In this document: piece after piece, positions 1-8,498 of the stretch
Position numbering within the stretch: the first letter of the stretch is position 1
How the letters are laid out: the number at the start of each line of letters is the position of its first letter
From: Acidimicrobiaceae bacterium
Lineage (GTDB): Bacteria; Actinomycetota; Acidimicrobiia; Acidimicrobiales; UBA8190
DNA: 64,000 nt
Assembly (NCBI GenBank): GCA_003151475.1
Contig: PLXQ01000077.1
Coordinates: forward strand, 62,001 to 126,000
Reading direction: 5' to 3'
The notes under the pieces: generated by a model
The model's input: the letters and a program-made list of their open reading frames with translations, nothing else
Told to the model about the DNA's origin: nothing
Databases searched by the model: none
Translations under genes and position numbers: made by a program

Positions 1-226
1 CCGTCGTCGTCTCCACCGCCAGCTGCCGGCCCTCCGCCGTCGACAGGTCGGCGATCACATCGGCGTCGTGGAGGTCGACCCCCACCACCCGCAGCCCGCT
101 CTTCTCGAGCCGTTGCCGGACGGCCTCTCCGATCCCCGAGGCCGAGCCGCTCACGGCGATGGTCCGCCGTCGACGCTCGGGCGCCGGCGGTTGCTCTGCG
201 CTCTGTCCCGGATCGCGTGTCGTCAC
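1..226 (-). CDS. SDR family oxidoreductase, N-terminal fragment (hydroxysteroid dehydrogenase-like)
   Basis: The gene is cut by the left window edge, so only about 75 N-terminal residues are visible. After a roughly 20-residue Arg/Pro-rich leader comes a beta strand and the glycine motif GSASGIG (about residues 27-33), the NAD(P)-binding turn of classical short-chain dehydrogenases. Next is VVGVDLHDADVIADLSTAEG, which resembles the N terminus of bacterial 3-alpha-hydroxysteroid dehydrogenases/carbonyl reductases. The start is a GTG at 226. Catalytic Ser/Tyr/Lys lie outside the window, so substrate cannot be judged. The family oxidises or reduces alcohol/keto groups in the cytoplasm. Confidence 0.8.
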   Translation of the reverse strand, partial: MTTRDPGQSAEQPPAPERRRRTIAVSGSASGIGEAVRQRLEKSGLRVVGVDLHDADVIADLSTAEGRQLAVETTT

Positions 227-278
227 GCCCGGAGTTGTAGCCGACGTCGGCGCCGACCGCCTATTCGCTGCTTGCGCT

Positions 279-872
279 CTAGTCGCCGCAATCGCGGCAG
301 AGCGACCCCGAAGCCCCGGCCCGTTGCGTCCGGTTCCGGACCGTGAAGCACGAAGAGCACACGAATTCCCGGGCCCCGCAGGCAGACATCCTGACCTCGG
401 CGGCGCTGGCCAACGTGTCGATGGCGAGCTCGTGAAGGTCGCCGCCGTGCTCCTCGTCGCCGGCCAGCTTTTCCTGCAGGATCCGGTCGAGACTCTCCTC
501 GCGGTCTTCGAGCTCCTCGATCTCGAGGTCGCCGCCCACCATGGCCACGGCGTCGTCGCCGGCGGACAGGTCGTCGTCACCGTCGTCTTCATCGTCACCG
601 TCGTGGACCAGGTGGTCGAGCATGGACTCGAGCACGTCGATGTCCACCTCGTTTTCGAGATCGGCCCGGGTCTCGAGGTCCTTCTCGAGCAGGCTCTCCT
701 CGTCCACCTCGAGCACGGCCAGTTCCTCGGGCGGCTCGAGGTCGGGCTCCCCCTCGGTGAAGTGCTCGTCCTGTCGCTGTCCCTGGCGTTCGATCACCCG
801 CACGTCGGTTCTCCCGTCGTCGGCTTTCCTCCGCCCAGCATCGGCCCGGCCACCCTCTCCTGGCAAGGCCAT
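279..872 (-). CDS. DUF4193-like acidic zinc-ribbon protein
   Basis: About 197 residues. The middle is extremely acidic, with runs of Asp/Glu. The C terminus carries a zinc-ribbon-like cluster: Cys-x6-Cys-x2-Cys followed about 20 residues later by Cys-x2-Cys (CGAREFVCSSC and CRDC). The phrase REFVCSSCFTVRNRTQ is close to the conserved end of actinobacterial DUF4193 proteins, which are usually about 100 residues, so this one is long. DUF4193 has no established function. Start chosen at ATG 872; a GTG near residue 25 is possible. It sits about 30 bp downstream of pstB on the same strand and could be cotranscribed. Confidence 0.7.
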   Translation of the reverse strand: MALPGEGGRADAGRRKADDGRTDVRVIERQGQRQDEHFTEGEPDLEPPEELAVLEVDEESLLEKDLETRADLENEVDIDVLESMLDHLVHDGDDEDDGDDDLSAGDDAVAMVGGDLEIEELEDREESLDRILQEKLAGDEEHGGDLHELAIDTLASAAEVRMSACGAREFVCSSCFTVRNRTQRAGASGSLCRDCGD

Positions 873-901
873 TCGGGACCTTTTTCCCCGGCGCTTCCTT
901 G

Positions 902-1693
902 TCAGCCCACCTCGCCCGACACGTAGGCCTTGGTCCGGGGGTCTCTCGGCGTGTCGAAGAGGTCGACGGTCCGGCCGTACTCGATCAGCTCCCCCGTGGC
1001 CCGGTCCTCTCCTAGCAAGAAGAACGCCGTGTAGTGCGACACCCTCGTCGCCTGGAACATGTTGTGGGTCACGAGGCCGATGGTCACGTCGCTCGAGAGC
1101 CGGGTGATCAGCTCTTCGATCTTGGCCGTGGCGATGGGGTCGAGCGAGGAGCAGGGCTCGTCCATCAGCAGCACCTCGGGCTCGATGGCCAGCGCCCGGG
1201 CGATGCACAGCCGCTGCTGCTGTCCCCCCGACAACCGGACGGCGGGTGTTTGCAACCGGTCCTTCACCAGGTCCCACAACGCGGCATGGTGCAGCGCCGC
1301 CTCCGCTGCCTCGTGCAGCAGCGCCTTGTTCCGGACGCCGTTCAACCGGAGACCGGCCACCACGTTGTCGAAGATGCTCATGGTGGGAAACGGGTTGGGC
1401 CGTTGGAAGACCATCCCCACCCGGCTCCGAACCAGCTCGGGTTGGGTGTCGCGGCCGTAGACGTCGAGATCCCCGACCGTCACCCGGCCCGTCACCTTCC
1501 CGCCGGTGTCGTCGTGCAGGCGGTTGATGGCCCGCAGGATGGTGGTCTTGCCGCATCCCGACGGCCCCACCAGAGCCGTCACCCGGTTCCGGGCCAGGTC
1601 GAGCGTCACGTCGCGCACCACCCGGTGGGACCCGAAGCTGACGCTCACGTCCTCGAGGGACACGGCGGCCGCTTCTGCTGTCTCAATCGTCAT
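902..1693 (-). CDS. pstB: Phosphate ABC transporter ATP-binding protein PstB
   Basis: 263 residues, normal for PstB. Walker A GPSGCGKT is at about 43-50, the Q-loop phrase [19 protein letters not shown] is typical of PstB, the ABC signature LSGGQQQR and Walker B VLLMDEP follow, and the switch histidine is in THNMFQA. It hydrolyses ATP to drive phosphate import through PstC-PstA in the membrane. It is third in a pstC-pstA-pstB order, 64 bp after pstA. No substrate-binding pstS or phoU lies beside it, so these must be elsewhere. Confidence 0.97.
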   Translation of the reverse strand: MTIETAEAAAVSLEDVSVSFGSHRVVRDVTLDLARNRVTALVGPSGCGKTTILRAINRLHDDTGGKVTGRVTVGDLDVYGRDTQPELVRSRVGMVFQRPNPFPTMSIFDNVVAGLRLNGVRNKALLHEAAEAALHHAALWDLVKDRLQTPAVRLSGGQQQRLCIARALAIEPEVLLMDEPCSSLDPIATAKIEELITRLSSDVTIGLVTHNMFQATRVSHYTAFFLLGEDRATGELIEYGRTVDLFDTPRDPRTKAYVSGEVG

Positions 1694-1757
1694 TTCCGTT
1701 CCCGCCCTGGTCGTTCGATTTTACCGGAGACCGTGGCGCCGGCCACGGTGACTGACA

Positions 1758-2708
1758 TCACCGGGCCTGCCGGTTCAGCCGTCCCGCCACCAGGCGGGCC
1801 ACGATGCTCAGGACGAGGACGAAGACGAGCAGGACGAAGGCCGCTCCCCAGGCCGTCTGCTGGTCGGCCGGGAAAGGTGACGTCCCCAGCGAGAAGATGG
1901 TCAGCGGCACCGCGGCGGTGGGTTGGGCCGGGTTCAGGTTGAACAGCTGGCTGCCCGTCGTGAACAGAAGCGGCGCCGTCTCCCCGACGGCCCGGGCCAC
2001 GGCCAGCAGGTTCCCGGTCACGAGTCCCGGCAGCGCGCCGCGCAGCACGATGGAGCGGACCACCCGTCCCCGCCGGACCCCGAGGGCCAGACCCGCCTCC
2101 CATTCGCTGCGCGGCACATTGCGCATGGCCGCCTCGCTGGACCGGATGATCACGGGCAGCATCAGCACGGCCAGGGCGAAGCTCCCGGCGATGGCCGAGA
2201 AGTGGGCGAAGGGCTCGACCAGCACGGTGTAGGCGAAGATCCCGAGGGCGATGGAGGGCACCCCGGTCAAGACGTCGGCGGTGAACCGGATGGTCCCGGC
2301 GATCCGCCCCCGGCGTTCGAGCAGGAACAGCGCCGTGGCGATCCCCACGGGCACGGCCATCACCGCCGCCAGCCCCACGATGATCAGGCTGCCCACGATG
2401 GCGTTGGAGATCCCCCCGCCGGCGATACCCGCCGGCGTCGGGATCTTGGTGAAGAAGTCCACCGAGAGGGCGTGCACCCCCCGTGACGTCGTATAGGCGA
2501 CGAGGGCCACCAGCGGGGCGAGAGAGATGGCCACCGCCACCATGCACAGCGCCACCGCCACCCGGCCGGCCAGGTGTCGTCGGCCCAGTGACCGCTTCGA
2601 CTGGGCCAGGATCAGCTCCCGCCGCCGCGCCGCGCCCTCTCCGAGGCCGGCCCCGCCGTCGCCCGGGCTGCCGGTGCCCAGCCCCGTAGTCGTCGCCACC
2701 GGACTCAT
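1758..2708 (-). CDS. pstA: Phosphate ABC transporter permease PstA
   Basis: 316 residues with six predicted membrane segments. The cytoplasmic EAA-type loop is visible as EWEAGLALGVRRGRVVRSIV. It forms the phosphate channel together with PstC and contacts PstB. Its ATG start directly abuts the pstC stop with no spacer, indicating cotranscription and translational coupling. The N-terminal 40 residues are a Gly/Ala-rich cytoplasmic extension before the first membrane helix, longer than in E. coli PstA but common in actinobacteria. Confidence 0.95.
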   Translation of the reverse strand: MSPVATTTGLGTGSPGDGGAGLGEGAARRRELILAQSKRSLGRRHLAGRVAVALCMVAVAISLAPLVALVAYTTSRGVHALSVDFFTKIPTPAGIAGGGISNAIVGSLIIVGLAAVMAVPVGIATALFLLERRGRIAGTIRFTADVLTGVPSIALGIFAYTVLVEPFAHFSAIAGSFALAVLMLPVIIRSSEAAMRNVPRSEWEAGLALGVRRGRVVRSIVLRGALPGLVTGNLLAVARAVGETAPLLFTTGSQLFNLNPAQPTAAVPLTIFSLGTSPFPADQQTAWGAAFVLLVFVLVLSIVARLVAGRLNRQAR

Positions 2709-3719
2709 CTAGCTGACCTGCTCCCGGGCCCGCGAGCGCAGCAGCAGCTGGCCGCCGGCGTTCACCAGAGCCGTCAGGGCGAGCAGGATCACCACCAGGG
2801 CGATCACCTCGCTCCGGTCGAGCCCCGGGGTCACCCCGCCGAAGTTGTTGATGATGGCGGAGCCGAGCGTGGCCCCCGGAGCGAGCAGGGAGTGGGGGAT
2901 CACATAGGCGTTGCCGATGACCATGGCCACGGCGATGGACTCCCCGAGAGCCCGGCCCATCGCCAGGGTCACGGCCCCCTCGATGCCCGTCCGGGCCCCG
3001 GGAATCACGGCGCGCCGGACGACCTGCCAACGGGTCCCGCCGAGGGCCCGGGCCGCTTCCCGGTCGGTCAGCGCCACCCCGGCCAGAGCCGTCCGTGACA
3101 GCGCCACCATGGTGGGCAGGATCATCACGGCCAGCACCACCCCGGCCAGAAGCATCGACGGTCCGAGCGCCGGTCCGTGGAAGAACCACTCGAGAACGGG
3201 GATCTTCTTGAGAAACGGCTCCACATGATGAGCGAAGGCGGGGGTGAGGACGAGCAGCCCCCACAGCCCCACCACGATGCTGGGCACCGCCGCGATCAGA
3301 TCGATCAGCACCGACAGCGGCGTGGCCAGCCAGCGCGGGGCCAGCTCCGACAGGAACGCCGCCGTGGCCACACCGATGGGGACGGCCAGCACCAGGGCCA
3401 CGGCCGTGGTGATCAGGGTGCCCACGATGAACGTCTCGGCCCCGTAGATCTTGTGGGTGGGGTCCCAGGTCCCGGTCCACAACAGGCTCAGCCCCGAGTG
3501 GGCAAAGGCCTGGCTGGAAGAGGTAAGCAGGCTCACCACCAGGGCCACGGCCACGGCGGTGAAGAGCCCCGCCCCGCCCCAGCGCAGTCCGGCGTAGCCC
3601 CGGCCGCCGGGTCTGCTCCACCGTCGTTGCAGGGCCTCTTTCACCCCGGCGATCGGGGTCCGTTCGGCCGGGGGGATCTCCTCCAGCGTGCTGGCGGTCC
3701 GAGCGCCGTCGTCGGGCAC
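2709..3719 (-). CDS. pstC: Phosphate ABC transporter permease PstC
   Basis: 336 residues with about six membrane helices; the first is GLFTAVAVALVVSLL after a 50-residue hydrophilic N terminus. The family phrases ELAPRWLATPLSVLIDLIA, AAVPSIVVGLWGLLVL and the EAA loop DREAARALGGTRWQVVRRAV are clear. It is the partner permease of PstA and the first gene of the visible pst operon. The divergent Rrf2-type regulator starts about 160 bp upstream, so the promoter must lie between 3720 and 3880. No phosphate-binding pstS precedes it, which is unusual for this operon. Confidence 0.96.
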   Translation of the reverse strand: MPDDGARTASTLEEIPPAERTPIAGVKEALQRRWSRPGGRGYAGLRWGGAGLFTAVAVALVVSLLTSSSQAFAHSGLSLLWTGTWDPTHKIYGAETFIVGTLITTAVALVLAVPIGVATAAFLSELAPRWLATPLSVLIDLIAAVPSIVVGLWGLLVLTPAFAHHVEPFLKKIPVLEWFFHGPALGPSMLLAGVVLAVMILPTMVALSRTALAGVALTDREAARALGGTRWQVVRRAVIPGARTGIEGAVTLAMGRALGESIAVAMVIGNAYVIPHSLLAPGATLGSAIINNFGGVTPGLDRSEVIALVVILLALTALVNAGGQLLLRSRAREQVS

Positions 3720-3827
3720 GTCGAGGCTCCTTCATAGTCCTGGCTCCCCGACGTCGAGTGACCGGAGACCCCCTGGGCTCATTCCCCTCGGCTCAACTCA
3801 ACGTCTGGAAGCTAGTGATTTTATCAG

Positions 3828-3839
3828 AACACTGGTGTT
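3828..3839. promoter_or_regulatory. Short inverted repeat between pstC and the Rrf2-type gene
   Basis: AACACTGGTGTT is an interrupted palindrome (AACAC / GTGTT around a 2-bp centre) preceded by an A/T-rich stretch. It lies about 42 bp before the Rrf2-type start in the shared divergent promoter region. It could be an operator for that regulator; this is inference from position and symmetry only. Confidence 0.35.
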
Positions 3840-3880
3840 AGCGCAGGCAGAGGACCGGGGTGAGGGGCAGAATCGGGGGC

Positions 3881-4342
3881 ATGCATATCCCCGCCAAGGT
3901 CGATTACGGCATGCGCGCCCTTCTCGCCCTGACCGCCCGGGGGGAGCCCACCACGGCCGAGGCCCTGGCCGAAGCCCAGGCCCTGCCGGCCAAATTCCTC
4001 GGCGCCATCTTGAACGACCTCCGCCGGGCCGGCATCGTGGCCAGCCAGCGCGGCTCCGAAGGCGGCTACCGCCTGGCCCGTCCGGCCACCGAGATCTCGG
4101 TGGCCGACGTCATGCGGGCTCTCGACGGGCCCTTGGCCGAAGTCCGCGGACTCCGGCCCGAGGCGGCGCGCTACGACGGCCCGGCCGAACATCTCCAAGA
4201 CGTCTGGATCGCCGTCCGGGCTGCACTCAGAAGCGTTCTCGAACGGGTCAACCTCGAAGACGTCGTCCAGGGCCGCTTGCCCCGCTCGGTGGCCAAGCTC
4301 ACCGAAGACCCCGACGCCTGGGCCCCGCCGCGTGCACGCTGA
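3881..4342 (+). CDS. Rrf2 family transcriptional regulator
   Basis: 153 residues from ATG 3881, which has a purine-rich GAGGGG ribosome site about 12 bases upstream. The N-terminal winged helix is clear: VDYGMRALLALTARGE, AEAQALPAKFLGAILNDLRRAGIV, and the wing QRGSEGGYRLARPATEISVADV. These are hallmark Rrf2/IscR phrases. The three clustered cysteines that bind an Fe-S cluster in IscR/NsrR are absent, so it probably does not sense through Fe-S. It is divergent from the pst operon, but whether it controls it is unknown. Confidence 0.92.
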   Translation: MHIPAKVDYGMRALLALTARGEPTTAEALAEAQALPAKFLGAILNDLRRAGIVASQRGSEGGYRLARPATEISVADVMRALDGPLAEVRGLRPEAARYDGPAEHLQDVWIAVRAALRSVLERVNLEDVVQGRLPRSVAKLTEDPDAWAPPRAR

Positions 4343-4367
4343 GGCCGGCCTCGGAAGGAACTGAGGG

Positions 4368-5414
4368 TCAGGCCTCGGAGGGAAGGGCCCGCGGACGCGC
4401 CATCACAGGGAGGGGCGGCTCCTCCCAGACCCCGTCCAAGAAGCCGGCGATCTCGCCCGTCAGCCGCTCGGGGTGGATCCGCAGCTCGATCACCGAACGG
4501 GCCACGAGCAGCCGGGCGTTCGGCAGCTGCCGCGACAGGTGGTCGGCGTCGGTGAAGGGGTGGATGAAGTCGATCTTGTGCCCGATGACGAGTGACGGCA
4601 CCGTCATCTCGTGGCGCTCTTCGTAGGTCGGGGTGATGGGCCCGGTCAGCATCCCGTGCAGCACGGCGGCCGACTCCTCGGGGTCGAGGGTCAAGGTGGT
4701 GACGAAGCTGTCGACCGGTCCGATCCTCGTCCGCGGTACCCGCCGGGCCAGCCAGGCCACGGCCCGGACGACCGGAGCCGCGTAGTGGACGCCGAGGAGC
4801 AGGGGCAGAAAGACGAGGGCGGCACCGGGCACGGCCCATTCGAGCACCGGCATCTCGATCAGCAGGCCCCGGACCCTTTCGGGGGCCTGGGCCGCCACCT
4901 GCAGAGAGACGTTGGCGCCCAACGACACCCCGCCGATGATGGCCTGCTCGATCCCGAGGTGGTCGAGCAGCGCCACCACGTAATGGGCGTAGGAGTCGAT
5001 CCGGTGCACCGATGCGTGCCGGGGCTTGTCGGACTGGCCGTGGCCGGGCAGGTCGAGCAGCACCACCCGGTTCCCGGTCGCCACCAGATCAGAGGCCAGC
5101 CGCCGGTTCATCTGGGTGTCGAGCAGGATGCCGTGCAGGAAGATCAGGACCTGCGGCCCCGTTCCGTAGTCCTCGTAGTGCAGCCGTAGCCCCTCGACCT
5201 CGAATGACCCGTCGCTGAAGGGCCTCCGGTCGAAGAACCCCGAGATGGTGGCGATCGGCGCCTTGAGCGTCAGGTCCACCGCTTCGACCGTCCGCCGGGG
5301 CCAGCGCCCCCGAGTACCTCTGGCTCCGCCGTCGCCGGCGTCAGTCGGGTCAGCGGCATCGACGGCCGCAATACCAGGAGTGGCCGATTCACCGCTCCGC
5401 GCGCTCGGAACCAT
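4368..5414 (-). CDS. Alpha/beta hydrolase
   Basis: 348 residues. The alpha/beta fold begins near residue 70 (VLIFLHGIL, oxyanion-hole HG), continues through LLDLPGHGQSDKP, and has the nucleophile elbow GGVSLGAN (Ser). The acid is likely the Asp in VIGHKIDFIHP. The usual catalytic His near the C terminus is probably in ELRIHPERL. A disordered Ala/Gly-rich N terminus precedes the fold, so the true start could be downstream. It ends 25 bp from the convergent Rrf2-type gene. Substrate unknown; related proteins are esterases or haloperoxidase-like enzymes. Confidence 0.85.
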   Translation of the reverse strand: MVPSARSGESATPGIAAVDAADPTDAGDGGARGTRGRWPRRTVEAVDLTLKAPIATISGFFDRRPFSDGSFEVEGLRLHYEDYGTGPQVLIFLHGILLDTQMNRRLASDLVATGNRVVLLDLPGHGQSDKPRHASVHRIDSYAHYVVALLDHLGIEQAIIGGVSLGANVSLQVAAQAPERVRGLLIEMPVLEWAVPGAALVFLPLLLGVHYAAPVVRAVAWLARRVPRTRIGPVDSFVTTLTLDPEESAAVLHGMLTGPITPTYEERHEMTVPSLVIGHKIDFIHPFTDADHLSRQLPNARLLVARSVIELRIHPERLTGEIAGFLDGVWEEPPLPVMARPRALPSEA

Positions 5415-5456
5415 CGTTCAAGGGTAGCGGGAAGGTCCCTCTTACTGGGAACCCGC

Positions 5457-6305
5457 TCACGTGGGACCGGACCGGTCGAGGCCGCTGTAGGCACCTGGGC
5501 GCCGATGGGCCAGGGCGGGCAGGAGGGAGCGGATCTCCTGCTGGGCGGCGAGGTCGAGGTCGGCCACGATGTGGCCGCTGCCCCCGGCCAGCTCGGCCAG
5601 GACCGTGCCCCAGGGATCGATGATCATGGAGTGGCCGTGGGCGGTGAAGGACCCCGGCAGCGTCCCCACCTGATCGGCGGCGATCACGAAGACCTGGTTC
5701 TCGATGGCCCGGGCCCGCAGCAGGACCTCCCAGTGGTCGGCCCCGGTGGCGGCGGCAAAGGCCGAGGGGACGACGATCACGAGAGCCCCGGCCAGCGACA
5801 GCAGCCGGTAGAGCTCGGGGAAGCGCAGGTCGTAACAGATGGTCATCCCGATGGGCAGCCGCCCGCCGTCGTCGAGGGTGAGAGAGGCCGAGACCACGGC
5901 CTCTCCCGGCACCACGGCGTCGGACTCCCGGCTCACGGCCCCGGGGACGTCTACGTCGAAGAGGTGGAGCTTTCTGTACCGGGCCTCCGCGGCGCCGTCG
6001 GGACCGAGGAGCACCGACGTGTTGTGGTTGCGACCTGTCCCGGCGGCCTCGACGAAGCTGCCCGCCACCAGCCAGATCCCGAGCCGCGCCGCCAGCCCCG
6101 CCGCCCAGGTCAGGGTGGGACCCTCGAGCGGTTCGGCCCCGCCCCGCAGCGTCGCCGCGTCGCCGTAGAGCGAGAACAGCTCGGGCAGCACCACCAGCTC
6201 GGCCCCGTCGCCGGCGGCCGCCTTCACCAGTTCCCCGGCGGCGGCCAGGTTCTCTGACCGGTCCGACGTGGCGGTGCATTGGACGGCGGCGACACGCATG
6301 CCCAC
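5457..6305 (-). CDS. Carbon-nitrogen hydrolase (nitrilase superfamily amidase)
   Basis: 282 residues, the usual length. The catalytic triad is visible: Glu in VVLPELFSLYG, Lys in YRKLHLFDVDVPG and Cys in MTICYDLRFPELYR. This pattern matches the Nit1/Nit2 branch, whose members hydrolyse omega-amides such as deaminated glutathione or alpha-ketoglutaramate. Cytoplasmic. It begins about 40 bp from the divergent hydrolase at 6345, leaving a very compact divergent promoter. It could be cotranscribed with the downstream alpha/beta hydrolase, 42 bp away. Confidence 0.9.
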   Translation of the reverse strand: MGMRVAAVQCTATSDRSENLAAAGELVKAAAGDGAELVVLPELFSLYGDAATLRGGAEPLEGPTLTWAAGLAARLGIWLVAGSFVEAAGTGRNHNTSVLLGPDGAAEARYRKLHLFDVDVPGAVSRESDAVVPGEAVVSASLTLDDGGRLPIGMTICYDLRFPELYRLLSLAGALVIVVPSAFAAATGADHWEVLLRARAIENQVFVIAADQVGTLPGSFTAHGHSMIIDPWGTVLAELAGGSGHIVADLDLAAQQEIRSLLPALAHRRPGAYSGLDRSGPT

Positions 6306-6344
6306 CCCACGCTAACGGCGCGACCGGGCCAATAGGATCCGAAT

Positions 6345-7589
6345 GTGGCGTTCGAGGGGAGCCGGATCACGAGGAGCGTCACCCGGGTCTCGGGTTTCCG
6401 GGATCCGGAGTTCGACTACCAACTGCTGCGCGCCATGGGCGCGGCGGACTACGGGGGCTCGTCGGTGGGCGAATGTCTGGCCGCCGCCGGCATGATCACC
6501 GACGGCGACACGGCCAGCTGGGTGTCGGCCTTCTGCAACCTGGCCGCCCGGGTGGAGCAGCGGGCCAGAAGCTGTTTCGACGCCGGTCACCTCGTCAGTG
6601 CTCGCGACCACTATCTGCGCGCCTCGACCTACCACCGCACCGCCGAGTACTACGCCGAGGCCGACCCGGACGTCCTGGCCGAGTGCGGCCGCCGCAGCCG
6701 CGCCTGCTTCGAGGCCGCCGCCGCTCTCTTCGATCCCCCCGTCGAGCCTCTCTCGATTCCTTTCGAGAACGGTTTCCTCCCGGGTTATCTCGTCCGCCCC
6801 CGGGCCGGGACAGCCCCCCGGGGCCGACCGCTCGGGACCCTGGTGGCCCTCGGGGGCTTCGACTCGGGGTCCGAGGAGATGTACTTCCAGCTCGGCGCGG
6901 CCGGTGCGGCCCGGGGCTGGCAGGTGGTCGTCTTCGACGGCCCCGGTCAGACGGGTTGCATCAGGCGGAACCCGACCATGACCTACCGGCCCGACTACGA
7001 GGCGCCTATCGGTGCCGTTCTCGACGACGTGGAGAGCCGACGGGGCGCCGACGACGGCTTCGTAGCGCTGGCCGGGATGAGCATCGGCAGCTACTTCGCC
7101 ACCCGGGCGGCGGCCCACGACCGCCGGGTGGCAGCGCTCGTGGCCGACAGCCCTCTCACCGACCTCTCCCGCTACTTCGAGGCCTTCCTCGGCCCCGAGG
7201 TCTTCCGCATGCACCGTGACATCCGTCCCGAGGATGTCGCCGGCATCCCCGAGGATCTCTTGCCGGCCCAGATGCTCTGGGGGATCGCCGCGGTCTGTCG
7301 CCGCTTCGGTGTCGGCTCACTCCAGCAGTGGAAGGCCCATCTGCGCGCCTACCGGCTCGATTCGGAGTTGTCGGCCGTTTCCTGTCCCGCGCTCTCCCTC
7401 GTCGGCGAACGCGAAGGAGACGAGGTCCTGCGTCAAGCCGACGAATTCGCCGCCGGCGTGGCCGGCCCGGTGACCACCTGCCGCTTCTCGGTGGACGACG
7501 GGGCCGACGCCCACTGCCAGGCGAACAACCTCCGCCTGGCCGCCCAGGTCGTCTACGACTGGCTCGACGATCTCGTCGCTCGCACATGA
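6345..7589 (+). CDS. Alpha/beta hydrolase (pseudooxynicotine hydrolase / FrsA-like)
   Basis: 414 residues from a GTG start. A helical N-terminal domain (about residues 1-130) precedes the alpha/beta hydrolase core, the layout of the 2,6-dihydroxypseudooxynicotine hydrolase / FrsA-like esterase group. LVALGGFDSGSEEMY forms the oxyanion strand, VVFDGPGQ follows, and the nucleophile elbow is LAGMSIGSYFATR (Ser). The Asp in VADSPLTD or the later GEREGD could be the acid, and His in DGADAHCQAN is the likely catalytic base. Substrate unknown. Probable C-C or ester bond hydrolase in the cytoplasm. Confidence 0.87.
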   Translation: MAFEGSRITRSVTRVSGFRDPEFDYQLLRAMGAADYGGSSVGECLAAAGMITDGDTASWVSAFCNLAARVEQRARSCFDAGHLVSARDHYLRASTYHRTAEYYAEADPDVLAECGRRSRACFEAAAALFDPPVEPLSIPFENGFLPGYLVRPRAGTAPRGRPLGTLVALGGFDSGSEEMYFQLGAAGAARGWQVVVFDGPGQTGCIRRNPTMTYRPDYEAPIGAVLDDVESRRGADDGFVALAGMSIGSYFATRAAAHDRRVAALVADSPLTDLSRYFEAFLGPEVFRMHRDIRPEDVAGIPEDLLPAQMLWGIAAVCRRFGVGSLQQWKAHLRAYRLDSELSAVSCPALSLVGEREGDEVLRQADEFAAGVAGPVTTCRFSVDDGADAHCQANNLRLAAQVVYDWLDDLVART

Positions 7590-7599
7590 CCCCGAGAAA

Positions 7600-7627
7600 C
7601 CAGTACGCCGCCGCCACGGCGTACTGG
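7600..7627. terminator. Hairpin between convergent genes
   Basis: A perfect 11-bp stem CCAGTACGCCG / CGGCGTACTGG with a 6-base loop lies 11 bp after the hydrolase stop and between two convergent genes. There is no T-tract, so it is an L-shaped (non-canonical) terminator common in high-GC actinobacteria. Confidence 0.65.
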
Positions 7628-7658
7628 TCTCAGAGCCACACCTTTGCTGTCTGTCAGA

Positions 7659-7681
7659 GCGGCTCTGTCTGCTAGAGCCGC
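7659..7681. terminator. Second hairpin of the convergent terminator region
   Basis: An 8-bp perfect stem GCGGCTCT / AGAGCCGC with a 7-base loop lies just downstream of the Rpf-like gene on its strand. It probably terminates that transcript. Confidence 0.5.
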
Positions 7682-7697
7682 CCCGCCAACGGCGCCG

Positions 7698-8498
7698 TCA
7701 CAGAAGGCCGAGCCGGCGGGCGCACGAGGGCCACTGGCCCCAGCCCCCGCGGGCCTCCAGTTGCTGGGCCGCCTGGTCCTGCTGTGCCGCCGATGCCTGC
7801 GAAGGCAGACCCCGTTGGCCGAGTGACTCCCACGAACCGAGCGTGAATTGGTAGGCGCCGTAGTAGCCGTTACCGGTGTTGTCGCTGTAGTTACCGCCTG
7901 ACTCGCACTGCCGCAACGCCGGCCACGGGTTGCCCGGGGCGGGCCGTGATGCGGGCCTTGGTGCGGGCGGCGGCGCGACCACTCGTGGTGCCACCGAGGC
8001 CAGGTACGCCTCCTCGGCGGCCCGTTGGCGAGCCACCGAGGCGAGATAGGCGTTCACCGCGGCGTGCTCCTGCGCCACCGAGGCGAGATAAGCGTTCACC
8101 TCGGACTGCTTCTGCGCCGCGGCCGCCTGGTAATCGGTCACCACCTGTACCGCTCCGAACGGGAACGGCAGGATGGCTCCGCGGTTGTCAGTCTCCAGTC
8201 GTTCCAACGCGTCCGGTGGTGCTGAGGACGCGATGTGGCCTGCCGCGCTGACGGCGCTGTTCACGAACGCGCTGTCCACGGCGGTGCCGTTCCCGCTGGT
8301 GCTGTGGATGGATGCGTCGTGCACGGTGGTGCCGTGCGCGATCGCCTGGGCTTGGTCGGCGGACAGTTCCGCCGATGTCAATTGCATGCCGGCACGGTTG
8401 GTGCCGGTTGTTCTCTGAGCAGTGTCCGACCGGTGGGTGAGTGCACCCGTTCCGGCGAACACGGCGATGACAACGCCAAAGAGTCGGTGCTTCCGCAT
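7698..8498 (-). CDS. Rpf-like secreted transglycosylase
   Basis: 266 residues. The N terminus (MRKHRLFGVVIAVFAGTGAL) is a signal peptide or anchor. The C-terminal roughly 75 residues form an Rpf/transglycosylase-like domain: WPALRQCESGGNYSDNTGNG with the catalytic Glu in CESGGNY, YYGAYQFTLGSWESLG, and the closing WPSC. Between them lies a helical linker with three tandem copies of a YLASVA repeat (about residues 133-170), spaced about 17 residues apart, then a Pro/Ala hinge. Known relatives cleave peptidoglycan and promote resuscitation or growth outside the membrane. Start ATG 8498. Confidence 0.88.
   Translation of the reverse strand: MRKHRLFGVVIAVFAGTGALTHRSDTAQRTTGTNRAGMQLTSAELSADQAQAIAHGTTVHDASIHSTSGNGTAVDSAFVNSAVSAAGHIASSAPPDALERLETDNRGAILPFPFGAVQVVTDYQAAAAQKQSEVNAYLASVAQEHAAVNAYLASVARQRAAEEAYLASVAPRVVAPPPAPRPASRPAPGNPWPALRQCESGGNYSDNTGNGYYGAYQFTLGSWESLGQRGLPSQASAAQQDQAAQQLEARGGWGQWPSCARRLGLL

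Noticed and set aside
1690-3735. A 681-codon minus-strand frame spanning pstA and pstC
   Set aside because: It is Gly/Arg/Asp-rich without domain character and is a shadow of the two permease genes in another frame.
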